Positions 8,095 through 16,717 of a stretch of 32,157 nt of DNA are shown here, piece by piece (within the stretch, counting starts at the first letter, position 1; each line of letters begins with the position of its first letter). Position numbers and translations under genes: made by a program. The notes beneath the pieces were generated by a model. That model was not told where the DNA came from and made no database searches. It saw nothing but the letters and a program-made list of their open reading frames with translations. The stretch is from Pirellulales bacterium (GTDB lineage Bacteria; Planctomycetota; Planctomycetia; Pirellulales; Pirellulaceae), in the NCBI GenBank assembly GCA_022451045.1, contig JAKUOW010000023.1, positions 1-32,157 on the forward strand. The letters run 5' to 3'.

Positions 8095-9327
8095 TTAAAA
8101 CTCAAACGGGATGTCTTTCAAACGCGCTTCAGTCTCGGCCATCAACGCATCTTCTGCTGCTTCATCATCTGCTACATAGGTTACGGAGAATCTCAAAAAC
8201 GGTCCGGCATCATCCCATGGAACGGTCACAATTGCCTGTTCTGTGATTAGATACTGACTGGCATCCTCAGCATTTGAAAATGTGTGGCTGCCCTGAATAC
8301 CTTTGGGTGCTTTGGTGTACAGAAAGTATGAACCACCGGGAAACTCACATTGCCATCCACACTTCGTAAGCGTTTCAACAAGCTTTTCCATGCGGCGACG
8401 GTACTTGGACCTGACTTGTTGCGGAATTGCATCATCATCTAACGCTGCAGCTGCTGCTTTCTGAATGGCAATGAACTGGCCTGAATCACAATTATCCTTA
8501 ACGTCGGAGAAGGCCTGAACAAGCAGTGGATTTCCACACACCCAACCTATTCGCCATCCGATCATGTCAAACCCTTTAGAAAGTGAATGGACTTCCACGC
8601 CCACATCCCGAGCACCCGGGGTTTCAAGGAAGGACATTGGTTCGCCATCGAAGGTCAGTAACACATGTGCTGCATCCTGTACGACAACGATGTTATTTAC
8701 TTTCGCAAACTGAACGACCTTTTCAAAAAACGCTTTGGTTGCCAGTTTTCCTGTAGGGCTATTGGGGTAGTTGATCACCAATAACTTGGCTTTACTGACT
8801 ACATCCGCTGGAATCCCGTCCAGGTCCGGGAAGAAGTTGTTTTCTTGCAGCAAAGGTAGCTTATAAACCGATCCTCCGTAATATCCTGTATGTGTGCCGG
8901 CCACAGGATAACCTGGAACGGTCATCAACGTGATATCGCCAGGATTGATGAAACAGGCTGGTAACATCGAAAGAGCTGTTTTGCTACCAATACAGTGATT
9001 GATCTCCGTTGCAGGATCTAATGCTACGTTGAAGTTTCTCTGCATAAAGCGGCTGACCGCTTGCTTGAATTCATCAATGCCGTTATCTGCATAGCCGCGA
9101 TTCTCGGGCTTATGAATCTCTTCTGCCATGACGTTGCGAACGCTCTCCGCCGCCGGTGCATCGTTTTCACCGATACCGAAATCCAACAAATCTCGATCTG
9201 GATTCTCTGCAATCGCCTTTCGCTTAGCTCGTTTGATTTTCTCAAACTTATAGATTTCCGTGCCTTTCCCATAGTTAACACCGCCAATGCGATCGGCAAA
9301 CATCTGCTGAAAATATGGGTCGCTCAT
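8095..9327 (-). CDS. dapL: LL-diaminopimelate aminotransferase
   Basis: A 410-residue pyridoxal-phosphate aminotransferase (fold type I) of the DapL group. It converts tetrahydrodipicolinate directly to LL-diaminopimelate using glutamate, feeding lysine and peptidoglycan synthesis. Visible marks are the N-terminal GGVNYGKGTEIYKFEKIK and DFGIGENDAPA, the NYPNSPTG substrate/cofactor loop, DAAHVLLTF, and the Schiff-base lysine in VHSLSKGFDMIGWRIGW. I chose the ATG at 9327 (MSDPYFQQMF) over an upstream TTG because it gives the normal family length of about 410 residues. The start is preceded by a weak GGAATCAAGAATT. It lies about 190 bases downstream of the LptB-type gene on the same strand and may have its own promoter. 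The exact amine acceptor is inferred from family resemblance. Confidence 0.88.
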   Translation of the reverse strand: MSDPYFQQMFADRIGGVNYGKGTEIYKFEKIKRAKRKAIAENPDRDLLDFGIGENDAPAAESVRNVMAEEIHKPENRGYADNGIDEFKQAVSRFMQRNFNVALDPATEINHCIGSKTALSMLPACFINPGDITLMTVPGYPVAGTHTGYYGGSVYKLPLLQENNFFPDLDGIPADVVSKAKLLVINYPNSPTGKLATKAFFEKVVQFAKVNNIVVVQDAAHVLLTFDGEPMSFLETPGARDVGVEVHSLSKGFDMIGWRIGWVCGNPLLVQAFSDVKDNCDSGQFIAIQKAAAAALDDDAIPQQVRSKYRRRMEKLVETLTKCGWQCEFPGGSYFLYTKAPKGIQGSHTFSNAEDASQYLITEQAIVTVPWDDAGPFLRFSVTYVADDEAAEDALMAETEARLKDIPFEF

Positions 9328-9518
9328 AATTCTTGATTCCGGTTTTGTAATTCTTGGCTGCAAATATCACTGGTTTATTGAAATGCTAAAGTCGCATTGC
9401 GTCGAGAGACTTAGCCCACGCCATCAGGCGAGAAACCTCATCGTAACCCAAGAATCAAACCACTTGGAGAGGGTGAGAGATGCAATATCAGGCCCAACAG
9501 GATGCCAACGTTACTTGC

Positions 9519-10277
9519 TTAAGCCGACCTAGATATAGGTCGTGTCAATACGATGTCGTCCATATCGCCGAGGTACTTTTGCCGTACTTCCGGATGTTGT
9601 TTCACTTCTTCCGGTGTCCCATGGTATAGCACTTGTCCTTCGTTAATCACATAACAGCGATCCACTGTCTGAAGAATCGCTTCGGCATTGTGATCAGTGA
9701 TCAGAATCGAAATCCCTTCATCATCTCTCAGCGCCAACAAGATGCTTCGAATTTCCTGAACACGAATCGGGTCAACACCGGCAAATGGTTCATCCAACAT
9801 GATGACACGTGGATCGGATATGAGGCAACGAGCGATTTCAAGTCGTCGCCGCTCACCTCCGGAAACTTTCGCCGATTTTGTCTTGCGAATATGAGGAATC
9901 TTGAATTGTTCTAGTAATTCGGTGCACCGCATCTTAGCTGCCTTACCCTTGATGCCAACTAGTTCAAGCATCAACAGCAAGTTCTTCTCCACCGAGAGCT
10001 TTTGAAAAATACTCGGCTTCTGAGCCAGATAACCCATGCCGCCAACCTTGGCTCGCCGATGCATTGGCCAATCGGTAACATCTTCTGACTGTAGAGTAAC
10101 GGTACCTTCATCCGGTTCAAGTAACCCACACGTCATGCGAAAACTCGTCGTTTTCCCAGCACCATTGGGACCGAGCAAGCCGACAATTTCACCTTCATTA
10201 ATATGAAAGCTCACACCATCTACAACGCGGCGGCGTTTGAATGACTTCACGAGTCCGTCTACTTCAAGAAGCGGCAT
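9519..10277 (-). CDS. lptB: LptB-like ABC transporter ATP-binding protein
   Basis: A 252-residue ABC ATPase. Walker A is GPNGAGKT (36-43), the signature is VSGGERRRLEIAR, Walker B is VIMLDEP followed by FAGVDPI, and the switch histidine is in ITDHNAEAIL. The SGGERRR and TDHN sequences are hallmarks of LptB, the ATPase that powers lipopolysaccharide transport to the outer membrane with LptF and LptG; those partners are not in this window. The ATG at 10277 is preferred because AGGAGG lies 11 bases upstream; an upstream TTG would add 19 residues unlike the family. The C-terminal 15 residues are a short extension. A branched-chain amino acid LivG-type ATPase is the main alternative, but the motif set favours LptB. 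Confidence 0.88.
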   Translation of the reverse strand: MPLLEVDGLVKSFKRRRVVDGVSFHINEGEIVGLLGPNGAGKTTSFRMTCGLLEPDEGTVTLQSEDVTDWPMHRRAKVGGMGYLAQKPSIFQKLSVEKNLLLMLELVGIKGKAAKMRCTELLEQFKIPHIRKTKSAKVSGGERRRLEIARCLISDPRVIMLDEPFAGVDPIRVQEIRSILLALRDDEGISILITDHNAEAILQTVDRCYVINEGQVLYHGTPEEVKQHPEVRQKYLGDMDDIVLTRPISRSA

Positions 10278-10350
10278 GGACTTTGGTTCCTCCTTGAAAC
10301 CACATGGATGGTGTTTACTGATTGCCTCGTGCAATCAGGCTTGCTTCATT

Positions 10351-12192
10351 CTAACGGATTACGCGGAATTGCTTAAAGTTCGGAATGACAGGAGCTTCAA
10401 GTGTCCAGTTATATCGCCAACCGTGAGGCCAATAGACCATAAGTGCTTCTCCAATCAGTAACCGGCGATGAAGTGCTTGATTAGCAGACCACCCTCTTCC
10501 GTCAGAGCTTTGCTGACTGTTGTCACCAAGTGGTAAGAAGTGGTCTTCGTGTACATCCAGGATTAACTCTGCACGACTATCAAACAGACGTTTACGATCA
10601 CGGTAGGCCAGCTCCTCTTCAGTTAACTGCTCACGCGACTCACCGGGCTTCAGATAGTCGAAGTCCCCGTGGTTACGCAGGAATGGCTGATAATCACTAC
10701 CCAGGCTGTGACCCGTCTGCGCGATGTAGTAAACATCTCTGTAGACTCTGGCGTTATTGACCTTCATGGCCAGGCCATTTGAAGCAATACCAAGAGGTAA
10801 CTTGTCACCAGGGTTATCTTTCGTCCAATTGGGAACTGGCGCTTCTCGTGGAATAAATGTTGCTGGTGTGTCGAATTCCACAAGTGAGTCGTTGATCCAA
10901 AGGCGTAGCTCGTCATCGAAATTGGAGAATCGAAAGTTGTATGATCCGGGACCATCTAAACTTGTAGTGCCCTGCACAGTCGCACTTGTATTACCGTCTG
11001 CGTCCGTGAATAACTGCCGACCATCATCAATTACCAGAGTTGCGGTTCCTGTTGCTACGTCTATTCGACACTGATGGGTGACCATGCCTTCAATAATCTG
11101 AAGCACCAGCTCTCCGGAATCCGAATCGACGTCTATATCTGCTTCCACGCATAAGTCCCCAACCCAGTGGACACCGTCAGCCTTGTCACGCATTACATGT
11201 TCTCTGGCATTGGAATCTATGAAAGCATCCGGTTTCCGTCCGTAGTTAGAAAACGAGTAGTTGTTGTATGCCACAAAGTCCAACACGATCGATGAATGTT
11301 GTGGATGCGGTATTCTTCCGACTAATTCACTGCGTTGCAGAATGTTGTTAGCTGTAGTCATGTCACCGCTTTCGACAGCTTCCCAATATCCAGTAAGTCG
11401 ACGATTGATCTCATCCCACCAGTCCTGCCGACAGGGAATATGGTAGTAATTGATGAATTGATCGCCTTCATGCGAACCATCGGTTACAAATGGAAAGTTC
11501 CCATCCCGATCAGACCACGGACCATCGTACTTATCGACCTTTTCAAAGCCGACTTTGCGCCATCGGTACGGATAGCGAATCAGGTTTAAAGTACGAGAAC
11601 GGTATTCCGAATCATGTACTTTGTGCATCATGGTGAGTTGTTTAGAGGCCGGCTTTCTCGCGATAACAAACTGTGACTCCGGTTCATTAAGCGGTCGGGT
11701 GTAAATGTCGCCATTGAATATGCGAACTTGTTCACCTGGTAAACCAATGAGTCGCTTAATGTAATTCTGAGTTGCGTTGCCGGGAAACTTAAATACGATG
11801 ACATCCCAGCGTTGCGGGTCACCAAACACGTATGACAACTTGTTTACGAGAATTCGATCCCCTGAAAAGCTGCGCTCATTTGGCTTGTCACGATCATATC
11901 GATGGACATGACGGCAAATGGGGCACTTACCTGTGGTAACAAGTTTGAGATCGATCTCATCAGCATTTTCGTCGCTAGCTGTCGTTTGATACTGGAACCC
12001 ACACTCCGGACAATCAACGTCCATGTGTCTACCATGTAGTCCCTCTGCCATCGATCCAGTCGGAATCACAAAGGCTTCTACGATGAATCCACGAAACAGG
12101 AGTGCAAGAATAATAGCAACCACCACCGACTCTACTGAGTCGCGTGTCGAGCTAACTTGCGAATCGGGGGCTCTTTTTACAAATAGTTTCAC
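10351..12192 (-). CDS. lepB: Signal peptidase I with zinc-ribbon and large beta-rich insert
   Basis: A 613-residue S26 leader peptidase that cleaves signal peptides from exported proteins at the inner membrane. One N-terminal anchor (about 20-42) leads to IPTGSMAEG with nucleophile Ser47; the general-base Lys146 is in NYIKRLIGLPGE. GDRILVNKL is box C-like, and LGDNSQQSSDGRGW (555-568) is the C-terminal box, with DGR instead of the usual DSR. Between Ser47 and Lys146 lies a zinc ribbon (Cys61, Cys64, Cys90, Cys93). Between the Lys and the final box is a 400-residue insert that includes a beta-rich, lectin-like stretch (about 330-480). Ordinary LepB is 200-330 residues. The GTG at 12192 is the start because the anchor begins soon after and no ATG is suitable. 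It lies downstream of a paralogue on the same strand. Confidence 0.88.
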   Translation of the reverse strand: MKLFVKRAPDSQVSSTRDSVESVVVAIILALLFRGFIVEAFVIPTGSMAEGLHGRHMDVDCPECGFQYQTTASDENADEIDLKLVTTGKCPICRHVHRYDRDKPNERSFSGDRILVNKLSYVFGDPQRWDVIVFKFPGNATQNYIKRLIGLPGEQVRIFNGDIYTRPLNEPESQFVIARKPASKQLTMMHKVHDSEYRSRTLNLIRYPYRWRKVGFEKVDKYDGPWSDRDGNFPFVTDGSHEGDQFINYYHIPCRQDWWDEINRRLTGYWEAVESGDMTTANNILQRSELVGRIPHPQHSSIVLDFVAYNNYSFSNYGRKPDAFIDSNAREHVMRDKADGVHWVGDLCVEADIDVDSDSGELVLQIIEGMVTHQCRIDVATGTATLVIDDGRQLFTDADGNTSATVQGTTSLDGPGSYNFRFSNFDDELRLWINDSLVEFDTPATFIPREAPVPNWTKDNPGDKLPLGIASNGLAMKVNNARVYRDVYYIAQTGHSLGSDYQPFLRNHGDFDYLKPGESREQLTEEELAYRDRKRLFDSRAELILDVHEDHFLPLGDNSQQSSDGRGWSANQALHRRLLIGEALMVYWPHGWRYNWTLEAPVIPNFKQFRVIR

Positions 12193-12339
12193 GTCTTGTA
12201 ATTACTGAGAAAAAGGAGCTTGTTTGGGTGGAAATCACACCTGCATCACGAGATGTATAAGTTGCAGTAGGTGCTAATTGATACGCGAAAAACACGTAGT
12301 TCGTTCATTTCCGGATATTACACGATTACCACAGACAGG

Positions 12340-12369
12340 TATATACCGCCGACATTTTATGATAGGCAA
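12340..12369 (-). promoter_or_regulatory. Possible sigma-70-type promoter for the large signal peptidase gene
   Basis: Read on the minus strand, TTGCCT (12364-12369) and TATATA (12340-12345) are separated by 18 bases, each matching four of six consensus positions. The element lies in the 184-base gap between the two signal peptidase genes, about 150 bases before the GTG start. The match is modest, and planctomycete promoter consensus is poorly defined. Confidence 0.3.
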
Positions 12370-12376
12370 ATCGACG

Positions 12377-13726
12377 CTATTCGAGATTTGTCCGTTTGAC
12401 CAATGAAATGAGCTGTTTTCGAGTAACCGGTGCCCGCCAATGCCTACTATCAACCGACTGTACGAGATTATCTCCTGCTACGAACCACTCACCATCGGAA
12501 AGTACATTCGGAAAGGTACACCGTTCATTTCCGTTTTCCGCATCTAGCCAATATACGTCTCTGTACAAGAGAAATCGCTGCAAAGACACTTTGCCACCAC
12601 TAGCAGCTACGCTTAGCGGTACAAGATTTACCCAATTCTGATCCCTGTCTCCAAGAGCCTTAATCAATGGCATATCAATGCTCACAGGATCGCGATCTCC
12701 TACTTGCAACCATGCCTTCCCATCAATCCGACCAAGCCTCAATTGAACAGTGCCAGAATGAATAGGCCCTAAAGACAGCAGTGATACATCTGGGCCACCG
12801 TACTGCTTAATGGCACCTTTCCCATCACTAATCTGCAAATCCAGTACGACGTCCGACACACGAAGCCCCAAGCGTTGCAGTCCGTCTGTCTCGATAATGA
12901 CATGAGCAAGAAGGTCGTAAACGTGGTGCATCGAAGAGCGATCTGTATGTTGATTGTATGAATTGAAATCAAGCACATACGAACCAACACTTATTTCTGC
13001 TGGAAACACTAATCCGTTAACAACGTCCTGCTGGTGATACTGCAGCCACGTATCAAAGTTGTCTGAACCGGAATTGCATGTCCATTGGGAATTCTGGAAA
13101 GTCCAGTTTGATCCCTGCTTGTTATATTGGCCGGCGGGAGCTTCTACATATTCCTGTTCATCAGCGGGATCAAAACCCGATGGCTTGAAATAACTGTCAT
13201 GAACAAGAGTCGATAAAGTAAAGAATTCACCAAAGTCCTTTTGGTAAAGCTTGTCATTTAGGTACAACTCACCGCCTTCGAATGCAATGGTTTCACCGGG
13301 TAACCCAATAACCCGTTTGACCGCCACATCACTTTCTCCTTGCTGTACCCTGTCCGGATTACGGCGAAAGGCAATTACATCCCAGCGGCTTGGTTCGAGA
13401 CTATCCCCTTCAAATAACCTGACGGCATCACCTTGGTGTGCAATTCCATCCGTTTTATTCATGTGACCACAATTGGGACATCGACTGTAAGTTTGTGAAT
13501 TGACCAGCACCGGGTCTGTGTCATATGAGAACGAACACGATTCGCAGATAAACTTCAGATGAGGACCACGGAGAAACGGTGCCATCGACCCACTTAGGAC
13601 TCGAGTCTTTGTGTGCGGAACAGTGGGTGGTTTCCACGTCAGAAGCACCGTCGACAAACCAAAAAGCAGTACGAGAATTGAAAGGCGAAAGAACGGTTGT
13701 CGTCTGCCTGTATCTGAGCTTTCCAT
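12377..13726 (-). CDS. Second signal peptidase I paralogue with zinc ribbon
   Basis: A 449-residue S26-family leader peptidase paralogous to its downstream neighbour. It has an N-terminal anchor (about 13-30), nucleophile Ser47 in LSGSMAPFL, zinc-ribbon cysteines 61, 64, 83 and 86, Lys137 in VAVKRVIGLPGE, and the C-terminal box AGDNLVQSVDSRHW (417-430). Ser47 and the first CxxC have exactly the same positions as in the 613-residue paralogue, and both share a V-L-D-F-x-x-Y-N element in the insert (VLDFVAYNNY versus VLDFNSYNQH). All catalytic residues are present, so it looks active. It lies 46 bases after lepA, a neighbourhood that echoes the classic lepA-lepB operon of proteobacteria. No good ribosome binding site is visible. 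Confidence 0.87.
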   Translation of the reverse strand: MESSDTGRRQPFFRLSILVLLFGLSTVLLTWKPPTVPHTKTRVLSGSMAPFLRGPHLKFICESCSFSYDTDPVLVNSQTYSRCPNCGHMNKTDGIAHQGDAVRLFEGDSLEPSRWDVIAFRRNPDRVQQGESDVAVKRVIGLPGETIAFEGGELYLNDKLYQKDFGEFFTLSTLVHDSYFKPSGFDPADEQEYVEAPAGQYNKQGSNWTFQNSQWTCNSGSDNFDTWLQYHQQDVVNGLVFPAEISVGSYVLDFNSYNQHTDRSSMHHVYDLLAHVIIETDGLQRLGLRVSDVVLDLQISDGKGAIKQYGGPDVSLLSLGPIHSGTVQLRLGRIDGKAWLQVGDRDPVSIDMPLIKALGDRDQNWVNLVPLSVAASGGKVSLQRFLLYRDVYWLDAENGNERCTFPNVLSDGEWFVAGDNLVQSVDSRHWRAPVTRKQLISLVKRTNLE

Positions 13727-13772
13727 TTGGTTCAGCTTACCAATTTAGAATGCTGACGCCCAAGCATGAATG

Positions 13773-15575
13773 TCAGCGTTTTTCTGCTCCGGTGTCCAAC
13801 ACAGCCATAAATGCTTTTTGTGGAATATCGACACTGCCAATGGACTTCATACGTTTCTTGCCTTCACGCTGCTTAGCCCATAGCTTTCGCTTTCTGGATA
13901 TATCACCGCCGTAACACTTGGCAGTAACGTTTTTCCTTAAAGCACGCACTGTTTCTCTCGCAATCACACGGGAACCTATCGCAGCCTGAACAGCAACTTC
14001 AAACATGTGACGATCGATTTCTTCTTTGAGTTTCTTGCAAACTGCGCGACCGCGACGGTCAGCATCATTTCGATCACATATAACGCTCAAAGCATCCACT
14101 TTTTTCCCGTTTACCAGAATGTCCATACGAACCAGGTCCGCTGGAAAATAGCCGATCACTTCGTAGTCCATGGTCCCGTACCCACGCGTTGCACTCTTTA
14201 GCTTGTCGTGCAGATCATAGATAACTTCTGCCAATGGTAACTCGTAAGTGATCATTGTTCGGGTTGGTGACAAATACTCGGTTGCCTTTTGAACTCCGCG
14301 ACGATCTTGGCAAAGCTTCATGACTGCACCGATATAGTCGGCCGGTACGACGAAGTTCACCTTTACGATCGGCTGTCGGAATTCCTCTATATCTCCTGAA
14401 TCCGGCACTTCTTGTGGTCGGTGGATTTCCTTTGTCTCGCCATTTCGCAGCGTCAATTCATACGTCACATTGGGGGCAGTTTGGACGAGATCAATATCTG
14501 ACTCCTGTTCGAGTCGCTGCTGGACGATTTCCATGTGCAACAATCCAAGGAATCCACATCGAAAACCAAATCCTAAAGCATCGGAAGTTTCCGGTTCAAA
14601 TTCAAAACTGGGATCATTAATCGCCAGTCGTTCCAACGCATCACGCAGCTCTTTGAAGTCCTGACCGTCAGATGGATACAGGCCGCAATACACCATGCGT
14701 TTAGGTGGCTGATAACCCTCTAGCGGTTCGGCACTATTATTGGCCGTACTGACGGTATCACCAATGTTTACCAATTCAAGTGATTTGATATTACAGATCA
14801 AGTAGCCAACCTGACCAGCGTGTAATTCGTCGCAAGGTCTTTGCTGAGGAGCAAACTGACCAAGTTCCAGAACTTCGTGATTTGACTCTGTACCAATAAA
14901 CCGGATTTTTTGTCCCTTCTTGATCGTGCCATTCATAACGCGAACATACGTAATCACGCCACGGTACTCGTCATAGTGAGAGTCGAACACCATCGCCTGT
15001 AACGGTTCATCTACATCACCTTCTGGTGGTGGTATTGCTCCAATTACAGCATCAAGGAGCTCATCGATTCCTAAACCAGCCTTGGCGCTGACCTTTTGAA
15101 TCTCATCTTCACCCATCATTAGAGTTTGTTCGATTTCTTCGACAATTTCATCTACGCGGGCATGAGTGAGATCAATCTTGTTAATGACCGGAATGATGTG
15201 CAATTCCTGATCCATCGCGTTGTAAGCATTGGCTACAGTTTGTGCTTCGATGCCCTGAAAGGCATCCACAAGCAACAGAGCTCCTTCACCACAAGCTAGT
15301 GATCGGGAAACTTCATACTGGAAATCCACATGGCCGGGTGTATCAATCAGATTAAGCTCGTAGGACTCATTTCCATGCTTGTATTGCATGCTCACCGTAC
15401 GAGCCTTGATCGTGATACCGCGTTCTCTTTCGAGTTCCATGTCGTCAAGCAGCTGTTCCTTCATTTCCCGTTTGGTAACCGTACCAGTGTATTCCAACAG
15501 GCGATCCGCCAGCGTGCTTTTGCCGTGGTCAATGTGGGCAATAATGCAGAAATTACGGATGTTCTTGAGATTCAT
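13773..15575 (-). CDS. lepA: Elongation factor 4 (LepA), ribosome back-translocating GTPase
   Basis: A 600-residue translational GTPase of normal LepA length. G1 is AHIDHGKST (13-21), G2 lies in RERGITIKA, G3 is DTPGH and G4 is NKID. The LepA-specific C-terminal domain is present (GDISRKRKLWAKQREGKKRMK near the end), which separates it from EF-G. LepA binds ribosomes and modulates elongation and initiation; it is membrane-associated in some bacteria and is often encoded with lepB. Here two lepB-type genes follow downstream, consistent with that old linkage. The ATG at 15575 gives the canonical N-terminus MNLKNIRNFCIIAHID. It starts 48 bases after the ROK kinase stop, so readthrough is likely. 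Confidence 0.97.
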   Translation of the reverse strand: MNLKNIRNFCIIAHIDHGKSTLADRLLEYTGTVTKREMKEQLLDDMELERERGITIKARTVSMQYKHGNESYELNLIDTPGHVDFQYEVSRSLACGEGALLLVDAFQGIEAQTVANAYNAMDQELHIIPVINKIDLTHARVDEIVEEIEQTLMMGEDEIQKVSAKAGLGIDELLDAVIGAIPPPEGDVDEPLQAMVFDSHYDEYRGVITYVRVMNGTIKKGQKIRFIGTESNHEVLELGQFAPQQRPCDELHAGQVGYLICNIKSLELVNIGDTVSTANNSAEPLEGYQPPKRMVYCGLYPSDGQDFKELRDALERLAINDPSFEFEPETSDALGFGFRCGFLGLLHMEIVQQRLEQESDIDLVQTAPNVTYELTLRNGETKEIHRPQEVPDSGDIEEFRQPIVKVNFVVPADYIGAVMKLCQDRRGVQKATEYLSPTRTMITYELPLAEVIYDLHDKLKSATRGYGTMDYEVIGYFPADLVRMDILVNGKKVDALSVICDRNDADRRGRAVCKKLKEEIDRHMFEVAVQAAIGSRVIARETVRALRKNVTAKCYGGDISRKRKLWAKQREGKKRMKSIGSVDIPQKAFMAVLDTGAEKR

Positions 15576-15623
15576 ATCGTAGTAGAGAGGCTCTAACTGC
15601 TGTTCTGCTCTGTTTATTACCGG

Positions 15624-16667
15624 TCAGTTTTGACCAAATTGTGCTCTGGCAACACCCGCGGCTCCGATAAAGCCAGAGTCACTTCCAAGTGTTGCAAAAT
15701 CAATGATGGTGTTTTCTGCTAAAACCGGAAAGGTCATTTCCGAAAATCGGGAACGGATGTGGCTCAGAAATGTCTTTCCTGTGTCCGTGCTACGGCCACC
15801 AAAATCCATCGCACCACCTAAAACCACGATATCAGGGTCTATGGTATGCACAAGGGACGTAATGCCAATCGCTAGATATTCAGCAGTCTCTTTCACAATC
15901 TGCAGCGCATATACGTCTCTTTTTTCCGCATGCTCAAATACATCGAGGCTGCTGATCTCATTTCCGGCCCTAACAACAGCGTGAAGAGAGGATTGAGGAT
16001 GCCCAGGTAAACCCTCGGTTGTGCGTTTAGCTACCGAAGTTGCACTAGCGTATGCCTCCATATGCCCGCGTAGTCCACACGGGCACATTCTCGCATTGTC
16101 CGATGTATCAACGATGACGTGGCCACATTCGCTACCGTGGCTATGTTCACCATCTAGCGAAATATCCCGAATAATGATGCCACCACCTAAACCCGTGCCA
16201 AGTGTCAGCATGATCAGACAGTCGTTTTCTGCGCCCGTGCCAACCCAAAACTCTCCATATGCCGCAGCATTAGCGTCATTCACAAATGCTACAGGCTTTT
16301 GGCATGCCTCGGATACGGCATCTCTAATTGGAAAGTGATTCCACCCACTCATATTAGGCAATTCAAGTAACCTACCTGCTGGAATGTCCATCGTCCCAGG
16401 GGTACCTAGGCCTAGAGCTTGAATCTGATCCCAGTTGACATTGGTGTCTTCTACGAGCGCAGTCAAACATTGGTGGATACGCTTCACTCCGTCTTCAGGA
16501 CCTTTTTCCTGATGAGTCAGAATCCGCTGGTATGCCAAAACGCGACCGCTGTTATCAACGATGCCGATCTTGATTCCGGTACCACCAACATCAATTCCTG
16601 CGTAGAAAGGGAGTTTGCCCTCAGATGCTGATAAGTCAGGTAATTGTTGTTCGGAGTCGGTCAACAC
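15624..16667 (-). CDS. ROK family sugar kinase (glucokinase-like)
   Basis: A 347-residue ROK-family kinase, probably phosphorylating glucose or a related hexose with ATP. Motifs are the phosphate loop GIDVGGTGIK (24-33), the catalytic Asp131 in FVNDANAAAYGE, TLGTGLGGGI, and the ROK zinc site: His183, then CPCGLRGH (195-202). The last ligand position, normally Cys (CxCGxxGC), is His202 here. The first 20 residues are a non-conserved extension. The start is a GTG at 16667 without a clear ribosome binding site; a TTG immediately after is also possible. Substrate specificity cannot be read from the sequence; repressor function is unlikely because there is no DNA-binding helix-turn-helix. Confidence 0.88.
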   Translation of the reverse strand: MLTDSEQQLPDLSASEGKLPFYAGIDVGGTGIKIGIVDNSGRVLAYQRILTHQEKGPEDGVKRIHQCLTALVEDTNVNWDQIQALGLGTPGTMDIPAGRLLELPNMSGWNHFPIRDAVSEACQKPVAFVNDANAAAYGEFWVGTGAENDCLIMLTLGTGLGGGIIIRDISLDGEHSHGSECGHVIVDTSDNARMCPCGLRGHMEAYASATSVAKRTTEGLPGHPQSSLHAVVRAGNEISSLDVFEHAEKRDVYALQIVKETAEYLAIGITSLVHTIDPDIVVLGGAMDFGGRSTDTGKTFLSHIRSRFSEMTFPVLAENTIIDFATLGSDSGFIGAAGVARAQFGQN

Positions 16668-16717
16668 GCTTTACCGGTTTGGGAAGAGCTATAGACTTTG
16701 GTTCAGATATTGGAAGA

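Noticed and set aside
9024-9336. Open frames on both strands inside the start of the dapL gene
   Set aside because: They are shadows of the aminotransferase gene, which has clear conserved motifs in its own frame.
9328-9518. Possible small RNA or tRNA in the gap before dapL
   Set aside because: Only short inverted repeats (for example CCAAG...CTTGG) are visible, with no tRNA arms and no conserved RNA pattern.
9529-9542. Inverted repeat ACCTA-GATA-TAGGT as an operator
   Set aside because: It lies inside the last codons of the LptB-type gene and is probably chance.
12193-12339. Structured leader before the large signal peptidase gene
   Set aside because: The complementary segments (CACCT...TGCA and TGCAGGTG) form only an eight-pair stem with a bulge, too weak to call a regulatory RNA.
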